Assembly (NCBI RefSeq): GCF_000013085.1
Contig: NC_007643.1
Location: 257,001 to 321,000 of the forward strand
Origin: Rhodospirillum rubrum ATCC 11170
GTDB taxonomy: Bacteria; Pseudomonadota; Alphaproteobacteria; Rhodospirillales; Rhodospirillaceae
DNA: 64,000 nucleotides
Direction of reading: 5' to 3'
The position numbers and the translations under genes are program-made. Positions 19,621 to 28,306 of the stretch are shown here, in pieces. How positions within the stretch are numbered: the first letter of the stretch is position 1; every line of letters begins with the position of its first letter. Under the pieces are notes generated by a model. The model was not told the origin of the DNA and searched no databases. It saw only the letters and a program-made list of their open reading frames with translations.

Positions 19621-20595
19621 CTATCCCCAGGCGACATCGATCGGCCGCTTGCCCGGGCCGTCGGGGGCGTCGAGCACATAGGTCGGCTGGCAGAGGCCCG
19701 AGGCGGTGGCGCGCAGGGCGGCGACCAGGGCGCGGCCTTCGTCAAGGCTTGTGCGGAAATGCGCCGTGCCCGGGGCCATGTCGGTCTGATGCAGGTAATA
19801 GGGCTTGATGCGGTTGGCGACGAAGGTCCGCATCAGGCGGGTGAGGGTGGCGAGATCGTCGTTGACGCCCTTGAGCAGCACGCTTTGGCTGAGCAAAGGC
19901 ACCCCGGCATCGGCCAAACTGGCGACGCAGGCCCGGGCCGCGGCGGTGAATTCATCGGGGTGATTGGCGTGGATGACCAGCCATACCGGCTTGCTTCGGC
20001 GCAGGGCGGCGATCACCGCCGGGGTGATCCGCGCCGGATCCAGAACGGGCACCCGGCTGTGGATGCGCAGCGATCCGATGTGGGGAATGGCCTCCAAGGC
20101 GCCGAGCAGCGCGTCCAGGCGGCGCGCCGACAGGATCATCGGATCGCCGCCCGACAGCACCACCTCCCAGATTTCGCGGTGATCGCCGATATAGGCGAGG
20201 ACGCGGGCCATCTCGGCCTCCGACAGGCTTTCGCCCCCGGGGCCGACATGCTCGCGGCGAAAGCAGAAGCGGCAATAGACCGGGCAGGCGTGAACGGGCT
20301 TGAGCAGGACGCGGTCGGGATAGCGGTGCACCAGCCCTTTGACCGGGCTATGGGCGTGATCGCCGATCGGATCGGTGATCTCCTCGGGCAAAGTGGTGAG
20401 TTCGGCGGCGCTGGGCACGAACTGGCGGGCAAGCGCGCTGTCGGGGCCGGCTTCGGCGATGGCCTGGGCAAGGCCGGCGGGGATCGCCAGGGCATAGCGC
20501 GCGACCACCGGGGCGAGTTCGGCCAGCCGCTCGGGGGCGATCAGCCCGGCTTCGGCCAGATCGGTAAGCGATCGCAAGGAGGGGGGGGCGGTCAT
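19621..20595 (-). CDS. epmB: KamA/EpmB-type lysine 2,3-aminomutase (radical SAM)
   Basis: 324 residues. The radical-SAM cluster motif CPVYCRFCFRRE supplies the three cysteines; LSGGDPM, SLRIHSRVPV, and KPYYLHQTD are typical of the KamA/YjeK group. The length fits EpmB (about 340), which makes (R)-beta-lysine for EF-P modification, rather than the longer clostridial KamA; neither efp nor epmA is in the window, so the assignment is by similarity only. The start ATG overlaps the HD gene stop (ATGA, 20592-20595), indicating translational coupling. Codons 3-6 contain an eight-C run. It is convergent with the PPK2 gene, 17 bp apart. Confidence 0.82.
   Translation of the reverse strand: MTAPPSLRSLTDLAEAGLIAPERLAELAPVVARYALAIPAGLAQAIAEAGPDSALARQFVPSAAELTTLPEEITDPIGDHAHSPVKGLVHRYPDRVLLKPVHACPVYCRFCFRREHVGPGGESLSEAEMARVLAYIGDHREIWEVVLSGGDPMILSARRLDALLGALEAIPHIGSLRIHSRVPVLDPARITPAVIAALRRSKPVWLVIHANHPDEFTAAARACVASLADAGVPLLSQSVLLKGVNDDLATLTRLMRTFVANRIKPYYLHQTDMAPGTAHFRTSLDEGRALVAALRATASGLCQPTYVLDAPDGPGKRPIDVAWG
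20581..20588. repeat. C8 tract in codons 3-6 of epmB-like gene
   Basis: Eight consecutive G on the plus strand (C on the coding strand), encoding Ala-Pro-Pro immediately after the start codon of the aminomutase. Confidence 0.9.
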
Positions 20596-21266
20596 CGCGA
20601 CGAAGACTCCATGGCGGCTTCCAGGCGGTGGAAGGCCTCGAGGAACCGGGCCTGGGCCTCGGCGACGGGCAGCGGAACCAACGTGACGTCGCGCAGGGGC
20701 TTTTCGGCGATGCCCAGAACCGATTTCACCTCGCGGGCGGTGAAGCCGGCCAGTTGAACGGCCTCGGTCGCCCCGGCGATCCAATCGGCGGTCTTGATCA
20801 GCGCCTTGACCTCGGGCGCGGGGCGGGCGGGCAGGCCGAAGCGCAGGTGAACCGCGCACATCAGGCGATCTTCCAGTTCCTTGAAGACATCGCCGACCGC
20901 CGCCTTGAGCGGGGTGATCAGATCATGGGTGACATATTCGCTGGCATCGTGCAGCAGCGCCGTCATCACCAACCGGGGATCGGCCTGGGCGCCCAGGCGG
21001 TCGGCGACGATGGCGCTGACCAGCAGGGAATGCTGGGCGACCGACCAGCCGTGGGCGCCGATCGTCTGGCCGTTCCAGCGGGTGTTGCGCGACAGGCCCA
21101 GCGCGATATCGATGATCTCGATATCGATGGGCGAGGGATCGATCAGATTAAGGCGCCGGCCCGAGAGCATGCGTTGCCAGGTGCGCGGCGCCTGGGCGCG
21201 CAGCCGGGCGTGAAGGGCCGGGTCGGTCGGCTTCGGGGCGCCATCGGGGGGGGGGCGGGGGGCCAT
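20592..21266 (-). CDS. YfbR-like HD-domain phosphohydrolase
   Basis: 224 residues. HD superfamily metal ligands are visible in order: WSVAQHSLLV (His), ALLHDASEYVTHDLITPLK (His-Asp pair) and a later KTADWIAGATEA (Asp). This matches the YfbR type that dephosphorylates deoxynucleoside 5'-monophosphates. The ATG at 21264-21266 has AAGGAAAGG upstream. Directly after the start, a C6-G-C10 run encodes Ala-Pro-Arg-Pro-Pro-Pro. The stop overlaps the aminomutase start by 4 bp. The metabolic reason for pairing with EpmB is unclear. Confidence 0.85.
   Translation of the reverse strand: MAPRPPPDGAPKPTDPALHARLRAQAPRTWQRMLSGRRLNLIDPSPIDIEIIDIALGLSRNTRWNGQTIGAHGWSVAQHSLLVSAIVADRLGAQADPRLVMTALLHDASEYVTHDLITPLKAAVGDVFKELEDRLMCAVHLRFGLPARPAPEVKALIKTADWIAGATEAVQLAGFTAREVKSVLGIAEKPLRDVTLVPLPVAEAQARFLEAFHRLEAAMESSSR
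21246..21255. repeat. C10 tract in codons 4-7 of HD hydrolase gene
   Basis: Ten consecutive G on the plus strand (C on the coding strand), one base away from a second run of six at 21257-21262, all inside the first seven codons of the HD gene. Confidence 0.9.
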
Positions 21267-21289
21267 CGGCGGACCTTTCCTTGGGCGGC

Positions 21290-22630
21290 TCAGGCCGCCT
21301 CGGAATGCGGCGGGGCGGCGGTGGTCGCGGAGTCGGAAAACGCGAAGCTCATCTGGCGATCGTCGATATCGCTGCGCACATCGACGCCGGCGCTGGCCAT
21401 CGGCAGGGGGTTGGTGACGATCTGAAAGGGAACCCGTTCGTCTTCGGGGGCGGGATCGCGCAAGCGGATGCGGCGCAGCGTATAAAGGGCCATCAGCGTG
21501 GCGATGGCGGCGCTGCACAGGAACAATCCTCCGGGGCCGACGCCCTCCATCACCGACGAGGCGATCAGCGGACCGATCATCGCCCCCAGGCTATAGGAAA
21601 ACAGCAATCCGCCGCTGGCGGCGACCATTTCGGCCGGGGCCAGACGGTCGTTGGCGATGGCGACGCTCACCGGATAAAGGGTGGCTACCAGGGCGCCAAA
21701 CAGCACCGAGACCCCCAAAAACGCCTGATGGATCGATCCGCTGGCCAAAGGCAGGCCCGACAACTGGCCAAAGCCCAGGGCCAGACAGGTCACGGCGACC
21801 GCCAGACAGGCGCCGATGATGATCAACCGCCGATCGAAACGGTCCGACAGCCGGCCGAGCGGCCATTGCAAGATCAGTCCGCCGATGATCACCGCGCTCA
21901 TGAAGGTGGCGACCTGGGCCAGATCGAAGCCGATCTCGCGGGCGAACAACGGCCCCAAAGAATAGAACGAGCCCAGCGTCATGCCGCTGGTCAGGCAGCC
22001 GAAGACCCCGGTCGGCGAGATCTTGTAAAGCTTGCGCAGGCTCAGGCTGGTGGTGTCGATCTGCTCGGGCGCGGGCATGCGGGTGACGGCGATCGGCACC
22101 AGCGACAGCGTGGTCAGGATGGCCACCAGGGCATAAAGCCGAAAACCGCCGGTTTCCCCGGCGGCGCTATCGCCAAAGGTCAGCAGGAACTGGGCGATGC
22201 CCTGGGAAAAATAAGTGGCGATCATATAGACCGAAAAAATCGTGCCCCGGGTCCGTTCGGTGGCCCGCATATTCAGCCAGCTTTCCGTGCAGGTGATCAG
22301 CCCGGCCATCGAGAAGCCCTCGATCAGGCGCAGGACCGCCCAGCTCCAGGGATCGACCAGAAAGGCGTGGGCCAGGGTCGCCGCCGAGAACAGCGCCGCC
22401 AGGGCGGCGAAGCTGCGGATATGGCCGATACGGCCAAGCAGCTTGGCCGAGCCCAAAGCCCCGCCGATCAATCCGGCGTAATAGGCGGCCATGACCAGAG
22501 CGGAAACCGTCGCCCCCACCCCCATGTCGGCCAGACGCACGCCCAGCAAGGTGTTGAGCAATGCCCCGCCGAGCAGCAGAACGCCAACCCCGCCAACCAG
22601 CGGGGATACGGAAGCCAGAACGCCGAACAT
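21290..22630 (-). CDS. MFS transporter (YcaD-like)
   Basis: 446 residues with twelve predicted membrane helices. The motif between helices 2 and 3 (GSAKLLGRIGHIRSF) and LGRLSDRFDRR between helices 8 and 9 are the standard MFS loops. CTESWLNMRATERTRG is characteristic of the YcaD-type subgroup. Substrate unknown; export of a small molecule is usual. Start at MFGVLASVSP (22628-22630), which begins directly with helix 1; 59 upstream in-frame codons show no similarity. It is followed after 23 bp by the HD gene, so the three genes may share a transcript. Confidence 0.87.
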   Translation of the reverse strand: MFGVLASVSPLVGGVGVLLLGGALLNTLLGVRLADMGVGATVSALVMAAYYAGLIGGALGSAKLLGRIGHIRSFAALAALFSAATLAHAFLVDPWSWAVLRLIEGFSMAGLITCTESWLNMRATERTRGTIFSVYMIATYFSQGIAQFLLTFGDSAAGETGGFRLYALVAILTTLSLVPIAVTRMPAPEQIDTTSLSLRKLYKISPTGVFGCLTSGMTLGSFYSLGPLFAREIGFDLAQVATFMSAVIIGGLILQWPLGRLSDRFDRRLIIIGACLAVAVTCLALGFGQLSGLPLASGSIHQAFLGVSVLFGALVATLYPVSVAIANDRLAPAEMVAASGGLLFSYSLGAMIGPLIASSVMEGVGPGGLFLCSAAIATLMALYTLRRIRLRDPAPEDERVPFQIVTNPLPMASAGVDVRSDIDDRQMSFAFSDSATTAAPPHSEAA

Positions 22631-22746
22631 CGCTGCCACCTTTCGCGGAGCGCGGGGGGATGAAAACCAGGAACCCGGGAGGCCGAGAAAGTCGGCTGGC
22701 GCCGTCGGCGCGTCAATGGGATTCGTGCACTCCGACGGCGCGATTT

Positions 22747-23085
22747 TTAAAGAATCGGTTCGTCGACCGGCGGCACCAGGGCGGGGTCTTCGATCTCGAC
22801 CACCCACAGATCGCCGTCATAGCGTTGCTGGCGGGCGAGATAGGCGTCCGCCGTCGCCTCGTCGACCGGCTCGGGGCCGGTGGCGCGCATCCAGGCCGCC
22901 GCCCCGGCGCCGGTGCGCGCCTGGGACAGCACGACGCAGCGGCCCTGAAGGCTGTTGAGCTTGAGAAACAGCGCCCCGGCGTCGGCATCGCCCCGGCGGA
23001 TCAGAAAGGCCGGGGTGCCGCGAACGGCGCAGCGGCGGATGATCGCCTGGGCCAGCACATGGGTTTTCAGGCGCGGATCACTCAT
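22747..23085 (-). CDS. DUF1491 family protein
   Basis: 112 residues. The sequence fits the alphaproteobacterial DUF1491 family: VLAQAIIRRC near the start, AFLIRRGDADAGALFLKL, then ARTGAGAAAWMRATGPEPVDE and DLWVVEIEDP. Function unknown; it is a small cytosolic protein without signal or membrane segments. The ATG overlaps the beta-lactamase stop by 4 bp (ATGA, 23082-23085), so it is translated from the same message. It is usually found next to housekeeping genes, so the pairing with a beta-lactamase is odd. Confidence 0.85.
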   Translation of the reverse strand: MSDPRLKTHVLAQAIIRRCAVRGTPAFLIRRGDADAGALFLKLNSLQGRCVVLSQARTGAGAAAWMRATGPEPVDEATADAYLARQQRYDGDLWVVEIEDPALVPPVDEPIL

Positions 23086-23984
23086 GGCTGGGTCACCACG
23101 GCGGCGAGGGTCCGGCCGATATCGGCGATCGCCCGATTGCGATCTTCAAACGACGCCGTGGTCTGCGTCATATAAAGGGCGATGATCAGCGGTTGGCGGC
23201 CGGGGGGCCAAACCACCGCGACATCGTTCATCGTTCCATGATCGCCGCCGCCGGTCTTGTCGCCGATGCGCCAGTCCTTGGGAAGGCCGGCGCGCAGTTT
23301 CGCCTCCCCGGTCTTATTGGCGAGCAGCCAATTCGTCAGCCGATCGCGCGAGGTCACCGACAAGCCCTTGCCCAAGACCAGGGTCGCCATGAGCTTGGCC
23401 ATCGCTTCGGGGGTGGTGGTGTCGCGGGGATCGCCCGGCGTGGCTTCGTTGAGGTCGGTCTCCCGGCGATCGAGTCGGGTCGTCGTATCGCCCAGGGCGC
23501 GGGCGAAGGTCGTCACGCCCGCCGGGCCGCCCAGGCGATCGAGAAGGATGTTGCCGGCGGTGTTGTCGCTGCGGGTGATGGCCGCCTCGCAGATTTCGGC
23601 CAGAGTCATCCCCGCCTCGCCTCGGCCTTTCGTCACCGGGGAATAAGCCACGACGGCGCTTTCGGGGAAGGTGACGCGTTGGCTCAGGTCTTCGGTGCCG
23701 GCATCGACCCGGGCCAGCAGCGCGCCGCAGGCGATGACCTTGAAGGTGCTGCAAAGGGGAAAGCGTTCACCCGCCCGATAGCGCCAGTTCCGGCCGGTGT
23801 GCGTATCAAGGATGGTCGCGCCGAGGCGGGCGCCCAGGCGTTGTTCGGTCTCGATCAGCCGGGCGGTCAGGGCGTCTTCGGCGGGCCCCGCCTCCTGCCC
23901 GATGGCCGCAGGGGCGATCAGCCCCGAAGCCACCAGGGAACCGATGAGGACCGAGAAGTCGCGGCGGGTGACGGTCTTTCGCAT
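23082..23984 (-). CDS. bla: Class A beta-lactamase with Tat signal
   Basis: 300 residues. All class A catalytic motifs are intact: STFK at 79-82 (Ser70/Lys73), SDN at 139-141, RRETDLN at 173-179 (Glu166 and Asn170 equivalents), and KTG at 243-245. The N-terminus TRRDFSVLIGSL is a twin-arginine signal with a hydrophobic core to about residue 29, so the enzyme is exported folded to the periplasm, where it hydrolyses penicillins and possibly cephalosporins. No ampR or other regulator is adjacent. Gene composition resembles its neighbours, so it looks like a resident chromosomal enzyme rather than a recent acquisition. Confidence 0.95.
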   Translation of the reverse strand: MRKTVTRRDFSVLIGSLVASGLIAPAAIGQEAGPAEDALTARLIETEQRLGARLGATILDTHTGRNWRYRAGERFPLCSTFKVIACGALLARVDAGTEDLSQRVTFPESAVVAYSPVTKGRGEAGMTLAEICEAAITRSDNTAGNILLDRLGGPAGVTTFARALGDTTTRLDRRETDLNEATPGDPRDTTTPEAMAKLMATLVLGKGLSVTSRDRLTNWLLANKTGEAKLRAGLPKDWRIGDKTGGGDHGTMNDVAVVWPPGRQPLIIALYMTQTTASFEDRNRAIADIGRTLAAVVTQP

Positions 23985-24043
23985 AGGGGATCCAAATCAC
24001 GAGACAAGGGAGGCGCGATAAGGGGACGCGACGGTCAGCCCGC

Positions 24044-25216
24044 TTATCGCGCGGGTCCGGCGGCTTCGGCGGGAGAGGACCCGCCGTCTCCGGCGGGGGC
24101 GAGATCCTGAAGCAGCGACTGCAAGCGCCACGCGGCGGCTTCCAGGCTGTGTTCACGCTGCACCCACCACGCCGCCTGTCGGCCCATGGTATGGCGCAGG
24201 CCGGGATTGAGCAGCAGGAAGGCCACCGCCTCGGCCAGGGCGTCGGCATCGCCCTCGGGCACGATCAAGCCGGTCTTCTCGTCATGGACTACCGAGGCGG
24301 CGCCCGACTGGCCAGCGACCACCGGCACCCCGGCGGCCTGGGCTTCGAGCAGCGCCATGCCGAACGACTCGCCAAGCGCCGGCCAGACCAACAGGTCGCA
24401 GGCCGCATAAAGCGGCACCAGCCGCTGCGGCCCCAGTTCCCCCAGATACAAGGGCTTGAGAGGGCTCAGCGCCTGTTCGACCTCGGGCCGCGCCGGACCG
24501 TCGCCGGCCACCAGCAGATGGAACGAGCGCCCCGGCACATGGCGCAGGCCGCGCCCGAGCAGGCGATAAGACGCGACCTTGCGGCCCGAGCGCATCATCG
24601 CCACGGCCAGCAGCCAGGGCCGGCCGGGATCCAGGCCATGGGATCTGGCCATCGCCTCGCGCACCGCGTCGGCATCGACATCGTTGAAGCGGGCGGTGTC
24701 GATGAAGGGCTGAAGCGAGGCCAAACGGCGGCTATCGGGCACGATCGGCGCAAGCTGGGCCGGATCGCCGCCATTGAGGCGGATCACCCGCCCGGCCTGG
24801 GCCAGGGCCCGGCTCATCTGGCGCCCGCCCAGGCTCCACGGTCCCTCGACGCTGGCCGGTTCGAAGCCGGCCTCGGCGATGACATAGGGGATGCCCAGGG
24901 CCTCGGCCACCGGCGGACCCAGCCAGTCGGGCGCCCGGGCCGAGGGGGCGCAGGTGAACCACAGATCGGGGCGGCGCGTCGGCGGCAGGCTCCGCAGATG
25001 GCCGATCAGCCGCTCGGCGACCCGGGGGCCAAGGGCGGCGAGGCGGGCCTGACGGTCGGCGTCGCCGGTTTTATCGAAACTGCGGAAATGCGAGGCGAGC
25101 AGGGTCGGCCGGCCGATGCGGTTGATCGCCGCCATCATCAATCGCGACAGCTGGCGATCGCCCGAGGGGACCGGATCGTCGGGCGCTTTCTGGGGGGCGT
25201 AAAAGGCGACGGTCAT
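24044..25216 (-). CDS. GT4-family glycosyltransferase
   Basis: 390 residues, GT-B fold. The C-terminal half has the GT4 donor-site pattern: LLVAGDGPARPEVE, YAACDLLVWPALGESFGMALLEAQAAGVPVV (E-x7-E) and HDEKTGLIVPEGD. It transfers a sugar from an activated nucleotide donor to an unknown acceptor, probably in surface polysaccharide synthesis. Start at MTVAFYAPQKAPDD (25214-25216); the frame extends 86 codons upstream without similarity. It is divergent from an asparagine synthetase of the type often found in polysaccharide clusters, but no such cluster surrounds it. Confidence 0.86.
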   Translation of the reverse strand: MTVAFYAPQKAPDDPVPSGDRQLSRLMMAAINRIGRPTLLASHFRSFDKTGDADRQARLAALGPRVAERLIGHLRSLPPTRRPDLWFTCAPSARAPDWLGPPVAEALGIPYVIAEAGFEPASVEGPWSLGGRQMSRALAQAGRVIRLNGGDPAQLAPIVPDSRRLASLQPFIDTARFNDVDADAVREAMARSHGLDPGRPWLLAVAMMRSGRKVASYRLLGRGLRHVPGRSFHLLVAGDGPARPEVEQALSPLKPLYLGELGPQRLVPLYAACDLLVWPALGESFGMALLEAQAAGVPVVAGQSGAASVVHDEKTGLIVPEGDADALAEAVAFLLLNPGLRHTMGRQAAWWVQREHSLEAAAWRLQSLLQDLAPAGDGGSSPAEAAGPAR

Positions 25217-25579
25217 CGGCGGCCGCGACGCGACGGGAAGGCAACCATGGAAACTCCTGGAACGGTCATCCGATAGAACACTGTAGGGGCGGCACGAGAG
25301 GCGGATATGGGGCCGGGCCGGCGCTTTTCCAGCGCTTCCCCATCCTACGATAAAACGCAGCGAAGGGGGCAGGGGGAAGGCGGTTTTCGCCCGAGGGCGA
25401 TGAGCGGCCGATCTTGCGGGGGAAACGGGGCTGCCCCATAGTCGCGGCCCTGACGCGGCGGGCGGGAAAACCAAGGCCCATCATGGCCCCGCGCCGCCGC
25501 TGGGGGGTAACTGTGGATCACGCGGCACGTTTGGCGAAAAATCGCCCGCGCCCGGGGTCTTGGCAAAGGGAGAGGCCGG
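25217..25579. other. Divergent intergenic region (363 bp)
   Basis: Separates the glycosyltransferase from the asparagine synthetase. It contains several short GC-rich dyads but no protein with family features and no promoter or RNA element I can defend. Confidence 0.4.
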
Positions 25580-27556
25580 ATGTGCGGGCTGACGGGCTAT
25601 TGGACGCGGGGCGGTGACGGGCGCGGCCGGGGCGAAATGACCGCGCTGGTGCTGCGCATGGCCGGGGCCCTGGCCCATCGCGGACCCGATGGCGATGGCG
25701 CCTGGGTCGATGAGGACGCCGGCTTGGCCTTGGGCCATCGGCGGCTGTCGATCGTCGATCTGTCGCCCGCCGGCCAGCAGCCGATGGTCTCGGCCGATGG
25801 CCGCCTCGCCCTGGCCTATAACGGCGAGATCTATAACGCGGCCGAGCTGCGCCCCGAGCTTGAAGCCGCCGGTATCGTCTTTCGCGGCCATTCCGACACC
25901 GAGGTTCTGCTGGAAGGCTTCGCCCGCTGGGGGGTGGTGCCCACCTTGCGGCGCGCCATCGGCATGTTCGCCTTCGCCCTGTGGGACCGCAAGGAGCGCC
26001 GGCTGACCCTAGGGCGCGACCGTTTGGGCATCAAGCCGCTTTACGTCGCCGACCATGGCGGCACGCTGCTGTTTGCCTCGCAGCCCAAGGGGATGATGCC
26101 CCATCCCTCCTGGCGGGGCGAGGTCGACCGCGAAGGGCTGGCGGCGATGCTGCGGCTGTCGTGCCTGCCGGCGCCGCGCTCGATCTTCAAGGGGGTGAGC
26201 CAACTGGCGCCGGGAACGGTGGTGCGCTTCGAAGCCGATGGCCGGCGCTCGGAAGAGGTGTTCTGGTCGCTTGAGGAGGTCGCCGCCCGTGGCGTCGCCC
26301 AGGCCCGATCCCAGCCGGCCCGCCCCGAAAGCGCTTCCCTGGCGGTCGAGCACCTGGAAAGCCTGCTGCTTGATGCCGTGCGCCGGCGGTTGATCGCCGA
26401 TGTGCCCGTCGGCGCCTTCCTGTCGGGGGGGGTGGACAGCTCCACCGTCGTCGCCCTGATGCGCAAGGTGGCCAGCGGCCCGGTTAAGACCTTCTCGATC
26501 GGCTTCGCCGAGGAGGGGTGGGACGAATCCGTCCATGCCGCCGCCGTCGCCCGCCATCTGGGAACCGATCACCGCGAACTGGTGGTCTCGCCCGACGAGG
26601 TGCCGGCGATTGTGGGCGATTTGCCGCGCTGGTATGACGAACCCTTCGCCGACGCCTCGCAGATCCCCACCCTGCTGGTCTCGAAACTGGCGCGATCCGA
26701 GGTCACGGTCAGCCTGTCGGGCGATGGCGGCGACGAGCTGTTCGCCGGCTATAACCGCCATGTTCAGGGCCAGCGGCTATGGGACTTGGCGCAACGGATC
26801 CCGACCGTCGGCCGCGATCTCGGCGCCGCGCTGATCGAGGCGCCGTCGCCGGGTTTTTGGCAGCGGGCGGTGGGTCTGCTGCCCGCCGGCCGCCGGCCGC
26901 CCCAGGCCGCCGACAAGCCGGCCAAGATCGCCCGCCTGCTGCGCGCCCGCAGCCCCGAGGCGCTCTATCGCACCCTGGTCGGCGCCATGCCGTCCGCCGA
27001 GGTGCCCTTGGCCGGGGTGTCGCTGGCCGCCGAGGAGCGTTGGTACGCCGCCTCCGCCGAGGGGGTCGATAGCTTCGTTGACCGCATGCGCCTGCTCGAC
27101 GCCAAGGGCTATCTACCCGACGACATCCTGACCAAGGTCGACCGGGCGTCGATGGCCTATGGGCTGGAGGCGCGGGTGCCGCTGCTTGATCACCGGGTGG
27201 TGGAATTCGCCTGGAGTCTGCCGCCCGAGATGCTGATCCGCGAGGGCCAGGGCAAATGGCTGCTGCGCCGGGTGCTCCATCGCCATGTGCCGCGCGCCCT
27301 GATCGAACGGCCGAAGATGGGCTTTGGCGTGCCGCTGGCCGCCTGGTTGCGCGGCCCCTTGCGTGGGTGGGCCGAGGATTTGCTTGATCCGCAGACGATG
27401 GCCGTTCAAGGGTTGATCGATCCGGCGCCGGTGCGCCGCTGGTGGCTTGATCATCTGGCCGGGCGGCGCGACACCCACGACCGGCTGTGGCCGGTGCTTT
27501 CGGCGCTTTCCTGGCATCACCACTGGAAAAGCGCCGGCGCCTTCACCGCCGCCTGA
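25580..27556 (+). CDS. asnB: Asparagine synthetase (glutamine-hydrolysing)
   Basis: 658 residues. Cys2 (MCGLTGYW) is the N-terminal glutaminase nucleophile; LAHRGPDGDG and YNGEIYN belong to the Ntn glutaminase domain (1-215). The synthetase domain has the PP-loop LSGGVDSSTV (about 284-293), the LSGDGGDELFAGYNRH segment, and KVDRASMAYGLEARVPLLD. It makes asparagine, or amidates a related acid on a sugar or peptide, using ATP and glutamine. In exopolysaccharide clusters this long form often has a specialised role, and the divergent GT4 gene fits that idea. GGGAGAGGCCGG precedes the ATG. Confidence 0.92.
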   Translation: MCGLTGYWTRGGDGRGRGEMTALVLRMAGALAHRGPDGDGAWVDEDAGLALGHRRLSIVDLSPAGQQPMVSADGRLALAYNGEIYNAAELRPELEAAGIVFRGHSDTEVLLEGFARWGVVPTLRRAIGMFAFALWDRKERRLTLGRDRLGIKPLYVADHGGTLLFASQPKGMMPHPSWRGEVDREGLAAMLRLSCLPAPRSIFKGVSQLAPGTVVRFEADGRRSEEVFWSLEEVAARGVAQARSQPARPESASLAVEHLESLLLDAVRRRLIADVPVGAFLSGGVDSSTVVALMRKVASGPVKTFSIGFAEEGWDESVHAAAVARHLGTDHRELVVSPDEVPAIVGDLPRWYDEPFADASQIPTLLVSKLARSEVTVSLSGDGGDELFAGYNRHVQGQRLWDLAQRIPTVGRDLGAALIEAPSPGFWQRAVGLLPAGRRPPQAADKPAKIARLLRARSPEALYRTLVGAMPSAEVPLAGVSLAAEERWYAASAEGVDSFVDRMRLLDAKGYLPDDILTKVDRASMAYGLEARVPLLDHRVVEFAWSLPPEMLIREGQGKWLLRRVLHRHVPRALIERPKMGFGVPLAAWLRGPLRGWAEDLLDPQTMAVQGLIDPAPVRRWWLDHLAGRRDTHDRLWPVLSALSWHHHWKSAGAFTAA

Positions 27557-27571
27557 TATCGCCGGGTCCCT

Positions 27572-28180
27572 CTATTCGCGCAAGACTGCCGAGCGCAGGA
27601 CCTTTTCCAGCCCGGCCCAGGGATCGCCGCCTAAAGCCCCGCCTTCGGGCGGGGCGCAATAGGCGCCGTGGAGATAGGCGTCATCGGTGCCGGGCCGCGC
27701 CTCCTTGCCAACGCGCAAGGGGGCGAAAAAGGCGGCGCAGGCCAGGGCCGGGCCGTGGGCTTCCACCACCTCGGCCGGGCCAAAGGGCAACTCGCGGGTT
27801 GATCGCCGCACCGCGTTGGGGGCGATGCCCACCCGCTCGGCCAGAACGGTGCGGTAAAGCCGGTCGCTGAGCGCGCCGGCGTCGGTGCCTTCGGGGATGT
27901 GATAGGCCTTGGCGTAGCGGGCGTAATAGATCGCCCCGCCATCCAGTTGCTGGGCGAACAGATAGCGGGCGTTCAGGCCCTTGTAGCGCAGGCCACGGTC
28001 GGCGGCCGGTGGCACGGCCAGCAGCAGGCGGCTCAAATCCGAGCCGATCACTTGGGTCGGTTCGGGCGGGCCGGTCAGCCACGGTTCTTCGGGCAGCGGC
28101 GCGATGGGATCGGGCGGCGGCGGCGCAGCGCAGGCGCTCATCAGCAGCGCGATCGGCACTAACAGGCGAAACAAACGCAT
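27572..28180 (-). CDS. Putative lipoprotein, unknown function
   Basis: 202 residues. The signal peptide MRLFRLLVPIALLMSAC has a lipobox LMSAC, so Cys17 would be lipidated and the protein anchored to a membrane facing the periplasm. A short Pro-rich linker follows; the mature part has DLSRLLLAVP, YYARYAKAYHIPEGT and scattered cysteines. No family recognised. It is convergent with asnB (15 bp apart) and downstream of the TIGR02302 gene on the same strand, separated by a hairpin-rich 126 bp. Confidence 0.72.
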   Translation of the reverse strand: MRLFRLLVPIALLMSACAAPPPPDPIAPLPEEPWLTGPPEPTQVIGSDLSRLLLAVPPAADRGLRYKGLNARYLFAQQLDGGAIYYARYAKAYHIPEGTDAGALSDRLYRTVLAERVGIAPNAVRRSTRELPFGPAEVVEAHGPALACAAFFAPLRVGKEARPGTDDAYLHGAYCAPPEGGALGGDPWAGLEKVLRSAVLRE

Positions 28181-28201
28181 CGGACCATCCGCGAGGGCAA
28201 G

Positions 28202-28285
28202 GCCCCGGAACCGGGGCGGGGGACGTCTGGAGTCACTCTTTCAGAGCGGCGATGGCGTGGAAAACCGGCGCCCCTTTTTCCACGC
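28202..28285. repeat. Two hairpins downstream of the TIGR02302 gene
   Basis: GCCCCGGAACCGGGGC (28202-28217) is a perfect palindrome. GCGTGGAAAA / TTTTCCACGC (28255-28264, 28276-28285) is a 10-bp stem with an 11-nt loop. Neither is followed by a U-tract on the minus strand; they may terminate or stabilise the upstream message. Confidence 0.5.
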
Positions 28286-28306
28286 GCCGCTGTGTTCGGG
28301 TCGGGC

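Noticed and set aside
23082-23984. The beta-lactamase as part of a mobile resistance element.
   Set aside because: No insertion sequence, integron site or composition shift nearby; it is coupled to a resident gene.
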